Source: UBA10324 sp038326325
Lineage (GTDB): Bacteria > Bacteroidota > Bacteroidia > Chitinophagales > UBA10324
Direction: 5' to 3'
Assembly: GCA_038326325.1 (NCBI GenBank)
Contig: JBBQJW010000006.1
Location: 62,001 to 126,000 of the forward strand
DNA: 64,000 nt
In this document: positions 1 to 8,907 of the stretch, in pieces
Position numbering within the stretch: position 1 is the stretch's first letter
Layout of the letters: every line of letters begins with the position of its first letter
Program-made: the position numbers and the translations under genes
Notes under the pieces: model-generated
Databases searched by the model: none
What the model saw: the letters and a program-made list of their open reading frames with translations, nothing else
Told to the model about the DNA's origin: nothing

Positions 1-9
1 TACAGTAAA

Positions 10-1524
10 ATGTTAAACTGTTACACACCGACTTCTTTGAAAAAATATTTTATTGCCATTGTGATAATACTGTTTTCTTATTCAGGATTTGCGGAAGTGA
101 ATTATACATTCGACAAAACCTGTCAGCTTGCTTATTTCAGCATGATGAGTTTGAAGTTTGATGAAGGAAATAAATATCTCGAAGAAGAGCGGAAGAAAAA
201 TCCTGACAATCTGATTCCTTTCTTCATCGAAAATTATTCTGATTTTTTTTCGCTGGCAATAAATGAAAATGCAAGTGAGTTAGTGAAGTCACAAGGAAAT
301 AAAGACAAGAGATTGGACAAACTTTCTTCCGGGCAAAAAAAATCACCATGGTATTTATACACGCAAGCAGAAGTGAATCTTCAATGGGCATTCGTACATT
401 TAAAGTTTGAAGATTACTACACCGCTTTTTTTGAAATCAAGAAAGCATACAAACAATTGCAAGACAATCAGGAAAAATTCCCTGACTTTGTTGCGAATAA
501 AAAAAGTCTCGGACTTATTCATGCACTCATTGGAACCGTGCCCGATAGTTATAAATGGGCTGCATCATTTCTCGGTTTCAACGGAACCATCGCACAAGGA
601 ATCGGGGAAATAAATCAGGTGCTCGACTATTCTAAAAAGACTCCTTTTCTCTTTACCCGAGAAACGAATTACATCATGGCTAATTTGCAGATGCTTATAT
701 TGAACAGCCAGCAAACTTCGTGGCAGATTGTTACAGCACCTGAATATCCTGATTACAAAACAGACTTACTCGCCAACTTTGTTCGCGGACACATGGCAGT
801 GAAAAATGGTTACAACGATGTTGCTATAGAAACATTTAATGCCGCCCCGAAATCAGACGGATATATGAAGTTTTATTATATTGATTATCTGCTTGGCATG
901 TGCAAGATGAATCGGTTAGATGTAGATGCGAATGTTCCAATGGAAAGATTTACAAAGGAATTTCAAGGGAGAAATTATCTCAAGGATGCGTATCAGAAAC
1001 TCGCCTGGTTTTATTTATTGAAACAGGATGATAACAAATACAAATACTACATCGCGTTTTGTAAAACACTTGGAGGCGAATTAACCGACTCAGACAAGCA
1101 GGCAAAAGCTGAAGAAGAATCGGGCATTGCACCTAATCCGTTTTTATTAAAAGTGCGACTGTTACAGGATGGTGGTTATTACGATAAAGCACTTTCATTT
1201 TTAGTTGGAAAAACCACTGATGACTTTCTCGCAATAAAAGATAAAATAGAATTTACTTATCGAGCTGCGCGCATTTATCACGAAAAGGGTGAGATAGATA
1301 AGGCAATTCAGTTTTATCAATCAACAATAAATCGGGGTGAAAAATATCCGTATTATTTCGCAGCAAATGCAGCGTTACAGTTGGGATTAATTTATGAAAC
1401 ACAAGGATTCAAAGACAAAGCCGCCGAATATTTTCACAAGTGTTTAGCCATGAAAAACACTGACTATAAAAATTCACTTGACCAAAAAGCAAAGGCGGGA
1501 TTGAATCGGTTGAATAAAGCCTAG
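10..1524 (+). CDS. Secreted TPR-repeat protein of unknown role
   Basis: A 504-residue protein with an N-terminal hydrophobic segment (about residues 12-28, ending ..SGFA) that looks like a Sec signal peptide. The rest is mainly helical, and two tetratricopeptide repeats are visible near the C-terminus (about residues 415-500, with the A..Y...G....A...Y pattern). TPR proteins of this kind act as protein-protein scaffolds in the periplasm or on the cell surface; no enzyme motif is visible. Only nine bases precede the start in this window, so an upstream partner or a slightly earlier start cannot be excluded. It is convergent with rpmE2 and shares a two-way terminator with it. The function is not recognised. 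Confidence 0.8.
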   Translation: MLNCYTPTSLKKYFIAIVIILFSYSGFAEVNYTFDKTCQLAYFSMMSLKFDEGNKYLEEERKKNPDNLIPFFIENYSDFFSLAINENASELVKSQGNKDKRLDKLSSGQKKSPWYLYTQAEVNLQWAFVHLKFEDYYTAFFEIKKAYKQLQDNQEKFPDFVANKKSLGLIHALIGTVPDSYKWAASFLGFNGTIAQGIGEINQVLDYSKKTPFLFTRETNYIMANLQMLILNSQQTSWQIVTAPEYPDYKTDLLANFVRGHMAVKNGYNDVAIETFNAAPKSDGYMKFYYIDYLLGMCKMNRLDVDANVPMERFTKEFQGRNYLKDAYQKLAWFYLLKQDDNKYKYYIAFCKTLGGELTDSDKQAKAEEESGIAPNPFLLKVRLLQDGGYYDKALSFLVGKTTDDFLAIKDKIEFTYRAARIYHEKGEIDKAIQFYQSTINRGEKYPYYFAANAALQLGLIYETQGFKDKAAEYFHKCLAMKNTDYKNSLDQKAKAGLNRLNKA

Positions 1525-1538
1525 AGTTCCTAAAATAA

Positions 1539-1567
1539 AAAAGTCCACCTTATTAAGATGGACTTTT
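1539..1567. terminator. Bidirectional terminator between TPR gene and rpmE2
   Basis: Inverted repeat AAAAGTCCACCTTA / TAAGATGGACTTTT with a one-base centre and one G-T pair, flanked by A-rich sequence on the left and T-rich on the right. It lies between two convergent genes, so it can end both transcripts. Confidence 0.75.
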
Positions 1568-1590
1568 CAAAAACGGTTTTGGTTTGATAA

Positions 1591-1839
1591 TTATTTCTTA
1601 GCGTAGCGCTTATTGAATTTATCAATACGACCCGCTGTATCAATCATTTTCATTTTACCAGTGAAAAACGGATGAGAAGTATTTGAAATTTCAAGCTTCA
1701 CAAGAGGATATTCTTTACCGTCTTCCCACTGAACTGTTTCTTTTGTTTGTACGCAAGAACGGCTCATGAACATGTCGTTGTTAGACATATCCTTGAAAAC
1801 TACGAAGCGATAACTGTCTGGGTGAATTCCTGCTTTCAT
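1591..1839 (-). CDS. rpmE2: 50S ribosomal protein L31 type B
   Basis: An 82-residue protein matching type B L31 from the MKAGIHPDSYR start to the KFNKRYAKK end. It is a component of the large ribosomal subunit. Type B proteins lack the zinc-binding CxxC pair of type A; only one Cys (SRSC) is visible here, in agreement. The frame stays open upstream to 1962, but the ATG at 1839 is chosen because it gives the family length and N-terminus, and because a good Bacteroidota promoter (1863-1893) lies inside the supposed extension. It is a monocistronic leftward gene with a shared terminator downstream. Confidence 0.95.
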   Translation of the reverse strand: MKAGIHPDSYRFVVFKDMSNNDMFMSRSCVQTKETVQWEDGKEYPLVKLEISNTSHPFFTGKMKMIDTAGRIDKFNKRYAKK

Positions 1840-1862
1840 TAGAGTTGATTTTTTTGGGATGG

Positions 1863-1893
1863 CAAAGATAACCGCCAAATCAAAACTGCCAAA
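1863..1893 (-). promoter_or_regulatory. Promoter of rpmE2 (TTTG-N19-TATCTTTG)
   Basis: On the minus strand TTTG (1893-1890) is followed after 19 bases by TATCTTTG (1870-1863). This matches the -33 TTTG / -7 TAnnTTTG consensus of the Bacteroidota primary sigma factor. The expected transcript start lies about 15 bases upstream of the chosen ATG. Confidence 0.75.
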
Positions 1894-1974
1894 TTCTAAG
1901 CATAATGATTCGTTGATAAATGAAAATTGGTGGTTTGAATCTTTTGAAGATAACTTTAACAAACACTTTCAGTC

Positions 1975-2445
1975 ATGCTCTGGAGAAAATTCAATGGGGA
2001 TAAAATTAAGATACCAATAGCCAAAGCCGTAGAACAAGCCATTATTTACGAAGCAGGTTTGGGCAACAAATTAAAAGTTTGCATCGGAACCGATTCGCAG
2101 GTTCGTGGTCATTTAACTGAGTTTGCAAGTGTCATTGTTTTCCTGCGTGAGAAGCGTGGCGGTTTTATGTTTATTAATAATGACCGAACAACAATTAAAT
2201 ATTCCATTAAAGAAAGAATGCTCGAAGAAGTTTCGCGCTCTGTTCGTGTTGCTTATGATTTATGTAACTTGTTCGATAAATATGATGTTGACATGGAAGT
2301 TCACGCTGATATAAATACAAATCCGAATTTTGAATCGAACCTCGCCTTGCGCGAAGCGATGGGATATATTCTCGGAATGGGATTCGCATTCAAAGCAAAA
2401 CCTGAAGCGTTCGCGAGCAGCAGTTGTGCGAATAAGGTGGTGTAA
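1975..2445 (+). CDS. YkuK-family RNase H-like protein
   Basis: A 156-residue protein resembling the YkuK/DUF458 family, a predicted RNase H-fold group. The acidic GTDSQ motif (about residues 38-42) and a second acidic stretch (HADINTNP, near residue 110) fit the first metal-binding strands of an RNase H fold. The substrate is unknown for the family. It is divergent from rpmE2 and convergent with ald, with a short palindrome between it and ald. The start ATG at 1975 gives the normal family length. Confidence 0.8.
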   Translation: MLWRKFNGDKIKIPIAKAVEQAIIYEAGLGNKLKVCIGTDSQVRGHLTEFASVIVFLREKRGGFMFINNDRTTIKYSIKERMLEEVSRSVRVAYDLCNLFDKYDVDMEVHADINTNPNFESNLALREAMGYILGMGFAFKAKPEAFASSSCANKVV

Positions 2446-2480
2446 CGGTTTTTTTCTGTTACACTCTATTGTTTCAAAAA

Positions 2481-2497
2481 AATACTGTTACAGTATT
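2481..2497. other. 17-bp palindrome containing CTGTTACAG
   Basis: AATACTGT-T-ACAGTATT is a perfect inverted repeat around one central T, in the 63-bp gap between the convergent ykuK-like and ald genes. Its core is the word CTGTTACAG that recurs throughout the window; another copy (TGTTACA at 2457-2463) lies 24 bases upstream. There is no long T-run, so it is a weak terminator candidate at best. Confidence 0.6.
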
Positions 2498-2508
2498 TCC
2501 GCAGTTAT

Positions 2509-3738
2509 TTAAAATGTAGCGCTGAAAAGCAAATTCAAATCAGTGTACTTGATTTTAAATTCTTTACTGAGGTGGTAATTTGTGAGCGAACCTTTATAGA
2601 TATAAACTCCATGTCGAGTACAATCATTCATGTAAAGTAATTTTTCGAAACCTCCCACTGAAGCTGCCTCAAGTAAAATGGGTGTTAACACATTGCTTAT
2701 GGCAATGGATGCCGTACGGGGAACCCGACTCGGAATATTAGGAACACAATAATGTATGACATCAAATTTTTTAAAGAAGGGTTTGTCGTGACTCGTTACT
2801 TCTGAAGTTTCGAAACAACCACCTTGGTCAATGCTCACATCAACAATTACAGAGCCTGCTTTCATGCCCTCGACCATCGCCTCAGTAACCATCATAGGGG
2901 TTGAACCCGACTTGCTGTGAATGGCACCAATAGCAACATCGGCATATTTTAGTGCCGACGCTAATGTGTGTTCGTGAAAAATAGAAGTATAAACACGATG
3001 ACCAATATCACTTTGCAATCTTTTGAGTTTGTAAATGCTGTTGTCGAAAATTTTTACTTCAGCCCCAAGTCCTAATGCAGTACGCGCAGCATATTCACCT
3101 ACGGTTCCGGCACCAAGTATTACAACTTGTGCAGGTGGAATGCCAGTGATTCCGCCAAGCAAAACTCCTTTTCCATCTTTACGGTTTCCTAGATATTCAG
3201 CAGCAATTAACACAGAAGTATTTCCTGCTATCTCACTCATAGAGCGCACTATCGGAAACATGTGCGAAGCATCCTTGATGTATTCAAATGCAATGGCCGT
3301 AATTTTTTTACTCATCAGTTGATGAATTGTATCCTGCTTAAGTGTTGGCAAGTGTATAGGAGAAATGAGTGTTTGATTCATACTCATCATATTTATTTCT
3401 TCCGGAGATGGTGGCCCTGACTTTAAAATGATGTGTGCCTTCTTATAAACTTCTTCGCCTGAAATGGCAATCTCGGCTCCAGCTTCAGAATAATCGGTAT
3501 CGTAAATATGGGCGTTGTCACCGGCCTTCGATTGAATAACCACATGATGACCATTGTTGACTAATACTGCAACGGACTCAGGAGTTAGCGGCACACGATT
3601 TTCCTGAAACAGAATTTCTTTTGGAACACCAATACTTAAACTTCCTGATTTGCGGTGCACTTCAACCATCAACTCTTGTGGTTCCATGGTCATCTTCGCA
3701 ACTTCTTCAGCGCCTCTTATTTTTTTTTCGTCGGCCAT
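2509..3738 (-). CDS. ald: Alanine dehydrogenase
   Basis: A 409-residue enzyme for the NAD-dependent reversible deamination of L-alanine to pyruvate and ammonia. The substrate-binding part shows GVPKEI..ENRVPLTP, the LKSGPPSPEE segment carrying the catalytic Lys, and SPIHLPTLK with the catalytic His. A Rossmann NAD site (VVILGAGTVGEYAA) follows in the middle. The N-terminal extension of about 30 residues before the family core is seen in Bacteroidota homologs. The frame could start at a TTG at 3744, but the ATG at 3738, two bases after the tsaE stop, is preferred. It is the last gene of a leftward operon with the OmpA lipoprotein and tsaE. Confidence 0.93.
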   Translation of the reverse strand: MADEKKIRGAEEVAKMTMEPQELMVEVHRKSGSLSIGVPKEILFQENRVPLTPESVAVLVNNGHHVVIQSKAGDNAHIYDTDYSEAGAEIAISGEEVYKKAHIILKSGPPSPEEINMMSMNQTLISPIHLPTLKQDTIHQLMSKKITAIAFEYIKDASHMFPIVRSMSEIAGNTSVLIAAEYLGNRKDGKGVLLGGITGIPPAQVVILGAGTVGEYAARTALGLGAEVKIFDNSIYKLKRLQSDIGHRVYTSIFHEHTLASALKYADVAIGAIHSKSGSTPMMVTEAMVEGMKAGSVIVDVSIDQGGCFETSEVTSHDKPFFKKFDVIHYCVPNIPSRVPRTASIAISNVLTPILLEAASVGGFEKLLYMNDCTRHGVYIYKGSLTNYHLSKEFKIKYTDLNLLFSATF

Positions 3739-3740
3739 AG

Positions 3741-4172
3741 TCAATTAATTTTTACTGTTCTTGCAATTCCTTCTTCTGCTAAATTGATATTCACTTTAAC
3801 AGTTGATGAAGGTAAAAAATGTTCGGCTAATTGAGGCCATTCAATGAAACAAAATGCACCAGCGGTTAAATATTCTTCGAATCCGATATCCAACAATTCC
3901 TCAGCATTTTTTAAACGATACAAATCGAAATGAAAAATTTTTGTTGCAGAAAAAAAATTATTATATGTAATATCGTATTCATTTACTAATGAAAATGTTG
4001 GGCTTACAGCAGCTTCTGTTACACCGAGTGCTTTGCAAATACTTTTTACAAGCGTGGTTTTGCCTGCGCCCATTTCGCCATAAAGTGAAAATATTTTTTT
4101 GTCAGGAAATTTATTTAAGATTTCACGAGCGACACTATCCCAATCGCTTAATACTGTTACACTCCACTCCAT
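3741..4172 (-). CDS. tsaE: tRNA threonylcarbamoyladenosine biosynthesis ATPase TsaE
   Basis: A 143-residue protein with the P-loop GEMGAGKTTLVK (near residue 32) and the SPTFSLVNEY and FHFDLYRL segments typical of TsaE. TsaE is the ATPase partner of TsaB-TsaD in forming t6A at position 37 of ANN-decoding tRNAs in the cytoplasm. The frame is open to 4229, but that would overlap the upstream lipoprotein gene by 50 bases. The ATG at 4172 leaves a 7-base gap and gives the family length. It is the middle gene of a three-gene leftward operon. Confidence 0.93.
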   Translation of the reverse strand: MEWSVTVLSDWDSVAREILNKFPDKKIFSLYGEMGAGKTTLVKSICKALGVTEAAVSPTFSLVNEYDITYNNFFSATKIFHFDLYRLKNAEELLDIGFEEYLTAGAFCFIEWPQLAEHFLPSSTVKVNINLAEEGIARTVKIN

Positions 4173-4179
4173 AAATATA

Positions 4180-6222
4180 TTATCGGCGATTCGGGTCAAC
4201 AATAATTTTTTCAGGTTCCTGCGAATCAATATTCATTGTGCTGCCTGTTACTCTGAAAGTTGTTCTTCGGTTTTTCTGATGCTCTTCTTCTGTACACTGA
4301 ACTCCATTGGTGCATTTATTCAGAATCATTGTTTCGCCATAACCTTTTGCAGTCAATCTTGATTTGTCAATTCCATGAGTTGCTAAATAATCAACGCAAC
4401 TCTGCGCGCGCTTCTGTGAAAGATTCATATTGAAATTATCGTTGCCCCGCGAATCGGTGTGCGAGCCCAACTCAACCTGCACGGTTGGATTTTCATTTAA
4501 CAAAGTCACTAAAGTATCAAGCACTAAAGCAGCATCAGGTCGAATGTTCCACTTGTTATAATCGTAATAAATATTGCTGAGGGTGATTTGAACATTCTTA
4601 TAAATTTTATCAAGAATGATTGTAACAGTTTCTTTGATCGTGTCTTTATCATTCGAAGAAAAACCAAGGGAAGAGAAATTTTCGCTGCGACTGAAGTAAT
4701 CATTCTTCGAAGCGGTGAGTTTCAATATTCTTTCGGGTTGAATGGCGAATGTGATTTTTCCCTGCGCATCACTGCTGTATTTGTTGAGTGAATCAGGTTT
4801 GCCGATGGATGTTACATCAAACACATTCACACTTGCATTCATTAAAGGTTTTGTTCCTGTGACAGTGCTGTTAGGGTCATTTGGATTATCGAAAGTCTTC
4901 TCTTTAACCAAAACCTGTAACTGATAATATTTTATGCGCGGCAGTTCGAATGAATAAATATCATCATTGCCTTTTCCGCCGGGTCGACTGCTGGTAAACA
5001 TGCCCATTTGTTTAACATCTTTCTTCTTTTCATCAGGCACAGGTAGAAATATTAAACCAAAATCATCGGCGGGGGAGTTAATAGGGGCTCGAAGGTTAAT
5101 CGGATTCATCCATTGCTTACCGGTTTTAGTGGCAGCGAAAATATCTAACCCGCCCATGCCGGGTTGACCATTTGAGGAGAAATAAAATTTTCCATCAGAA
5201 GCAATAAAAGGAAAAACTTCATCGCCGGTTGTATTAATTCCAGGGCCAAGATTTTGCGGCTCACTCCATGCACCATCAATGTTGCGCGTTACAACAAACA
5301 AATCCTTTCCACCAAAACCTTCTTTTGAATCACTACTGAAATACAATTCGTTTCCTGTTACACTTAAAAAAGGTTGCGACACATTTGTGCTGTCTTCATA
5401 AAACGGAATAGCAGTCGGCTCGTTCCATTCACCTAATTCATTAAGGGTACTGTGAAATATTTTACAATAATCGTTAGTGATATTATCGGTGCCGCAGCGT
5501 GTAAAGAATATTTCGTTAAAATCTTTATTGAAACAAACTGCACCCTCGTTGTATTTCGAATTGATAACAGCACTTAGTGTCTGTGGTGTTTTGTAACTTC
5601 CATTTCCATCGGGCTGCGCATAGAATAAATCAGAAAATTTTTCTCCTGTCCATCCATAAGTCTGTGTGCCGGCAGCATCGCTTCTATCACTCGTAAAAAT
5701 AATTGCACCGTTTTTATACAAAACTGTTCCGTAATCAAAAGCAAGTGAGTTAAGGGCATCCACATTTTTAATAGTAAACGGCGAAGGGTTTTTCTGCCAG
5801 TCGAGAGCTTGTTGTGTACTCTTCAATTGTTTCTTCGCATCATCGTTAAACGGAACCTGTTGTATGTATTCGTTAAATTGCTCAATGGCATCCTGATATT
5901 TTCCATTCGCTTTCATCATGATAGCGAGATCATAAGTAGCAATGGCATCGTAGTTTAAACCCTGCGCGCTCTTATACCAACGCTCGGCATCAATAGTCTG
6001 ATTCGAATATCTGTAACACTCACCAATCAAAAAAGCTTTGCGTGCTTTAATACCTTGATCGGCTTCTACATCATACTCATCTTTGAGTTTATCGGCGGCT
6101 ACGGTAAATTTCTTTTCCTCATAAAGTGTTTCACCATCCTTATATTTCTGAATAAGAAAGCAAGAGGAAATAAAAACACAGAAAGAGGCGAGAAAGAAAA
6201 TGCGCTGCATATATATTGTCAT
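4180..6222 (-). CDS. OmpA-family outer-membrane lipoprotein, PorE-like architecture
   Basis: A 680-residue lipoprotein with lipobox FISSC (Cys at about residue 21). The domain order is: TPR-like helices (about 30-145); a PD40/WD40-like beta-propeller (about 150-430) with repeated LYFSSD / FYFSSNG / GMGGLDIF blades; a carboxypeptidase-regulatory-like beta domain (about 430-545); and a C-terminal OmpA peptidoglycan-binding domain (about 548-660) with SHTDSRG, N..LSQKRA and NRRTTF. This TPR-propeller-CRD-OmpA order is that described for the T9SS component PorE, which links the secretion machine to peptidoglycan. Several paralogs with this layout exist in Bacteroidota, so PorE identity is an inference. 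First gene of the operon with tsaE and ald. An internal ATG at 6210 is an alternative start. Confidence 0.85.
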   Translation of the reverse strand: MTIYMQRIFFLASFCVFISSCFLIQKYKDGETLYEEKKFTVAADKLKDEYDVEADQGIKARKAFLIGECYRYSNQTIDAERWYKSAQGLNYDAIATYDLAIMMKANGKYQDAIEQFNEYIQQVPFNDDAKKQLKSTQQALDWQKNPSPFTIKNVDALNSLAFDYGTVLYKNGAIIFTSDRSDAAGTQTYGWTGEKFSDLFYAQPDGNGSYKTPQTLSAVINSKYNEGAVCFNKDFNEIFFTRCGTDNITNDYCKIFHSTLNELGEWNEPTAIPFYEDSTNVSQPFLSVTGNELYFSSDSKEGFGGKDLFVVTRNIDGAWSEPQNLGPGINTTGDEVFPFIASDGKFYFSSNGQPGMGGLDIFAATKTGKQWMNPINLRAPINSPADDFGLIFLPVPDEKKKDVKQMGMFTSSRPGGKGNDDIYSFELPRIKYYQLQVLVKEKTFDNPNDPNSTVTGTKPLMNASVNVFDVTSIGKPDSLNKYSSDAQGKITFAIQPERILKLTASKNDYFSRSENFSSLGFSSNDKDTIKETVTIILDKIYKNVQITLSNIYYDYNKWNIRPDAALVLDTLVTLLNENPTVQVELGSHTDSRGNDNFNMNLSQKRAQSCVDYLATHGIDKSRLTAKGYGETMILNKCTNGVQCTEEEHQKNRRTTFRVTGSTMNIDSQEPEKIIVDPNRR

Positions 6223-6244
6223 TCAGAAATTTTATTTGTTGCGA

Positions 6245-6252
6245 CAAAGTTA
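6245..6252 (-). promoter_or_regulatory. -7 element (TAACTTTG) of the OmpA-tsaE-ald operon
   Basis: TAACTTTG on the minus strand fits TAnnTTTG and lies about 22 bases upstream of the first ATG of the operon. No clear TTTG -33 box is visible at the expected distance. Confidence 0.5.
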
Positions 6253-6326
6253 ACGAAAAAAGGGAGGCGGGTTTTTAATGCATCCACTATCAATTAACAT
6301 GCTATACCCTTAATGAATTAGTCTGC

Positions 6327-6334
6327 TACATTTG
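6327..6334 (+). promoter_or_regulatory. -7 element (TACATTTG) of the acyl-CoA dehydrogenase gene
   Basis: TACATTTG fits TAnnTTTG and ends 17 bases before the ATG at 6352, implying a very short leader. The -33 region does not show a clear TTTG. Confidence 0.5.
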
Positions 6335-6351
6335 TCAAAAAAATAACACGA

Positions 6352-7491
6352 ATGGATTTTACTGTTTCAGAAAATCAAACTCTTATTGCGCAAACTGCCC
6401 GCGACTTTGCCGAAAAATATATTCGTCCGCATGTGATGGAGTGGGATGAAACACAACACTTCCCTCGTGAACTATTTAATCTGTTAGGTGAACACGGATT
6501 TCTAGGAGTACTTGTTCCGGAAGTGTATGGTGGTGCCGGTTTAGGTTATTTCGAATACATTGATGTGATTACGGAAATTTCAAAAGTATGCGGCTCTATC
6601 GGATTATCTGTTGCGGCTCACAATTCACTTTGCACCGGACATATTCTGCAACATGCGAGCGAAGAACAGAAGAAAAAATATTTACCAAAACTCGCTTCCT
6701 GTAAGTGGTTGGGTGCATGGGGGTTGACAGAACCCAACACCGGTTCCGATTCGGGTAATATGAAATGCACGGCGAAGAAAGAAGGAATCGAATGGGTGCT
6801 CAACGGTACCAAGTGCTGGATTACTCATGGCAACAGTAGTGATGTGATGGTGGTGATTGCTCGCACAGGCGAAGCGGGTGACTCGCATGGTATGAGTTCA
6901 TTCATTGTTGAGCGTGGAACGGTAGGATTCTCAGCCGGAAAAAAGGAAAACAAACTCGGCATGCGCGCTTCTGAAACCACGGAAGTGATTTTTGATAACT
7001 GCCGCATTCCTGCTGATAATCTGATTGGCAAAGAAGGTGATGGATTTGTGCAAGCGATGAAAGTTTTGGATGGTGGACGGATTTCTATCGCTGCACTTTC
7101 ATTGGGAATTGCGAAAGGCGCGATGGATGCTTCAGTAAAATATTCGAAAGAGCGCCATCAATTCAACCAACCGATTTCAAATTTTCAGGGAATCGCTTTT
7201 AAGATTGCCGATATGAAAGCACAGATTGAAGCTGCTGAATTATTGACTTTGCAAGCTGCTGATATGAAAAATCGCGGAGAGAAAATGACAAAGGAATCTG
7301 CTATGGCGAAATACTACGCTTCAGAAGTTGCAGTAAAAGTTTCGACTGATGCTGTTCAGATTTTTGGCGGCTATGGTTACACCAAGGATTTTCCGGTAGA
7401 GAAATACTATCGCGATTCAAAACTCTGCACAATTGGAGAAGGCACTTCCGAAATTCAGAAGATCGTAATTGCAAAAAATATTCTGCATTAA
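6352..7491 (+). CDS. Acyl-CoA dehydrogenase
   Basis: A 379-residue FAD flavoenzyme for the alpha,beta-dehydrogenation of acyl-CoA thioesters. It has the family's normal length, with the FAD/substrate signature GAWGLTEPNTGSDSG (near 125) and the C-terminal helix YRDSKLCTIGEGTSEIQ, where Glu363 is the expected catalytic base. The sequence is most like short/branched-chain or butyryl-CoA type enzymes, but chain length cannot be fixed by eye. It is a single gene with its own -7 element, divergent from the OmpA operon; the electron acceptor (ETF) is not in the window. Confidence 0.93.
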   Translation: MDFTVSENQTLIAQTARDFAEKYIRPHVMEWDETQHFPRELFNLLGEHGFLGVLVPEVYGGAGLGYFEYIDVITEISKVCGSIGLSVAAHNSLCTGHILQHASEEQKKKYLPKLASCKWLGAWGLTEPNTGSDSGNMKCTAKKEGIEWVLNGTKCWITHGNSSDVMVVIARTGEAGDSHGMSSFIVERGTVGFSAGKKENKLGMRASETTEVIFDNCRIPADNLIGKEGDGFVQAMKVLDGGRISIAALSLGIAKGAMDASVKYSKERHQFNQPISNFQGIAFKIADMKAQIEAAELLTLQAADMKNRGEKMTKESAMAKYYASEVAVKVSTDAVQIFGGYGYTKDFPVEKYYRDSKLCTIGEGTSEIQKIVIAKNILH

Positions 7492-7549
7492 AAACGAAGT
7501 GTAACAGTTCAACCTTCAAAACATTCTAAACTTTCTCCACTTTCAAAAC

Positions 7550-8740
7550 TTATAGGAAAGTGATGCGATAAAGTTTTCCTGACTTAGAAGGACCGATGGC
7601 AGTTTGTCCGCATACATAGATTTCTCCCGCTTCGTCTTCACCGAAACTGTTGATATAAAAATTTCCTATCGGGTTTGCAACTGTTAATGCCCTTCGTTCC
7701 CAAGCAGTAGAGCCTGCCGGTTGAAGCAACATAAAAAACACTCCAGTCCAATCTCCGAAAATGTACTTGCCCTGCATATCAGGATATTTTGTTCCGCGAT
7801 AAACATAACCACCTATCACACACTTGCCAATTTCGTGATTGAATTCATCAACCGGCATTGTTAAACCTATCATGTTACAGTTGTCGGCCGGACTGTAACA
7901 GTGTCTTCCTTCCATAATGCGCCAGCCGTAGTTTTTTCCTTTTTCAATAATGTCAACTTCTTCGTATTCATTTTGCCCGACATCGGCACAGAAGAGTTCT
8001 CCGGTTTTTCTATCGAATGAAAAGCGCCAGGGGTTTCGCATACCGTAACAGTATATTTCATCCCTGCCATCTTTATTCACGAAAGGATTATCTGCAGGAC
8101 TCGCATAAGCTGTTACACCACTTATATCTATTCGTAAAATTTTTCCAAGCAACGAATTCAGATTCTGTCCATTGCCGGTTGTTCCGTGCTTGTCACCTCC
8201 GCCTCCGCCATCACCGACCCCAATATATAAGTATCCATCTTTTCCAAAAGCCATTTGTCCGCCGTTGTGATTCGATTCGGGTTCATCAATTTTAAGAATA
8301 ACTTTTTCAGTTTTGTTCGTCACATCAGCACCAGGTGTAACAGTGAATTCTGAAATCACAGTAGTATTATCCATTCCTTTTAAAGAAGCGGGTGCGGAAT
8401 AATAGAGATAGAATTTTCCATTTGTTTTAAACTGTGGATGAAATGCGAGACCTAACAAACCTTTTTCGGAATAGAGTCCGTTTAGCTTGTCAATCTTTGT
8501 GGTGATATCAATGAGCGGAATCGGCAAGAGTGCTCCGTCTTTTATGATGCGAACTTTTCCGCTTTGCTCAATCACAAACAAGCGATTACTTCCGTCCTGC
8601 GAATTCACTATTCCGATGGGAGCTTCGAGTTCACTGCAAACTTCATTGAGTGTAATAACATATGAAATTGGTTTTTCTTTTTTCTCCGATGAAGCCATAC
8701 AAGAGAGCAAAAACAAAACTGAGATTGAAATAATTTTCAT
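7550..8740 (-). CDS. PQQ-dependent sugar dehydrogenase (GSDH family) lipoprotein
   Basis: A 396-residue protein with a lipoprotein signal (LFLLSC, Cys at residue 14) followed by a six-bladed propeller of the glucose/sorbosone dehydrogenase family. Seen are ESNHNGGQMAFG (His158, the expected catalytic His), the Gly-rich GVGDGGGGGD, LLGKILRIDI, GMRNPWRFSFD and DVGQNEYEEVD segments. Family members oxidise aldose sugars with PQQ and Ca2+ in the periplasm or on the cell surface; the substrate is not predictable here. It has its own promoter element at 8760-8767. No PQQ synthesis genes are in the window. Confidence 0.9.
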   Translation of the reverse strand: MKIISISVLFLLSCMASSEKKEKPISYVITLNEVCSELEAPIGIVNSQDGSNRLFVIEQSGKVRIIKDGALLPIPLIDITTKIDKLNGLYSEKGLLGLAFHPQFKTNGKFYLYYSAPASLKGMDNTTVISEFTVTPGADVTNKTEKVILKIDEPESNHNGGQMAFGKDGYLYIGVGDGGGGGDKHGTTGNGQNLNSLLGKILRIDISGVTAYASPADNPFVNKDGRDEIYCYGMRNPWRFSFDRKTGELFCADVGQNEYEEVDIIEKGKNYGWRIMEGRHCYSPADNCNMIGLTMPVDEFNHEIGKCVIGGYVYRGTKYPDMQGKYIFGDWTGVFFMLLQPAGSTAWERRALTVANPIGNFYINSFGEDEAGEIYVCGQTAIGPSKSGKLYRITFL

Positions 8741-8759
8741 TGTGATTGGTAGTAAGATT

Positions 8760-8767
8760 CAAAGTTA
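8760..8767 (-). promoter_or_regulatory. -7 element (TAACTTTG) of the sugar dehydrogenase gene
   Basis: TAACTTTG on the minus strand, 19 bases upstream of the ATG at 8740, fits TAnnTTTG. Confidence 0.5.
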
Positions 8768-8907
8768 AATAAAGGAAGTATTTCTTACTGTGTCTGTTTA
8801 ATTATTTTCGCCGCATAAAAAAAATAATTTATGAGTAAGGGGCCCATTTCCATCGCTGTCTTGGTCTTCTAACCAACAACAGCTATGGTTTTTTTTCAGA
8901 AAGGAAA

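Noticed and set aside
1840..1962. N-terminal extension of L31 to 1962
   Set aside because: It adds 41 residues foreign to the family and contains a full promoter; the start at 1839 gives the normal protein.
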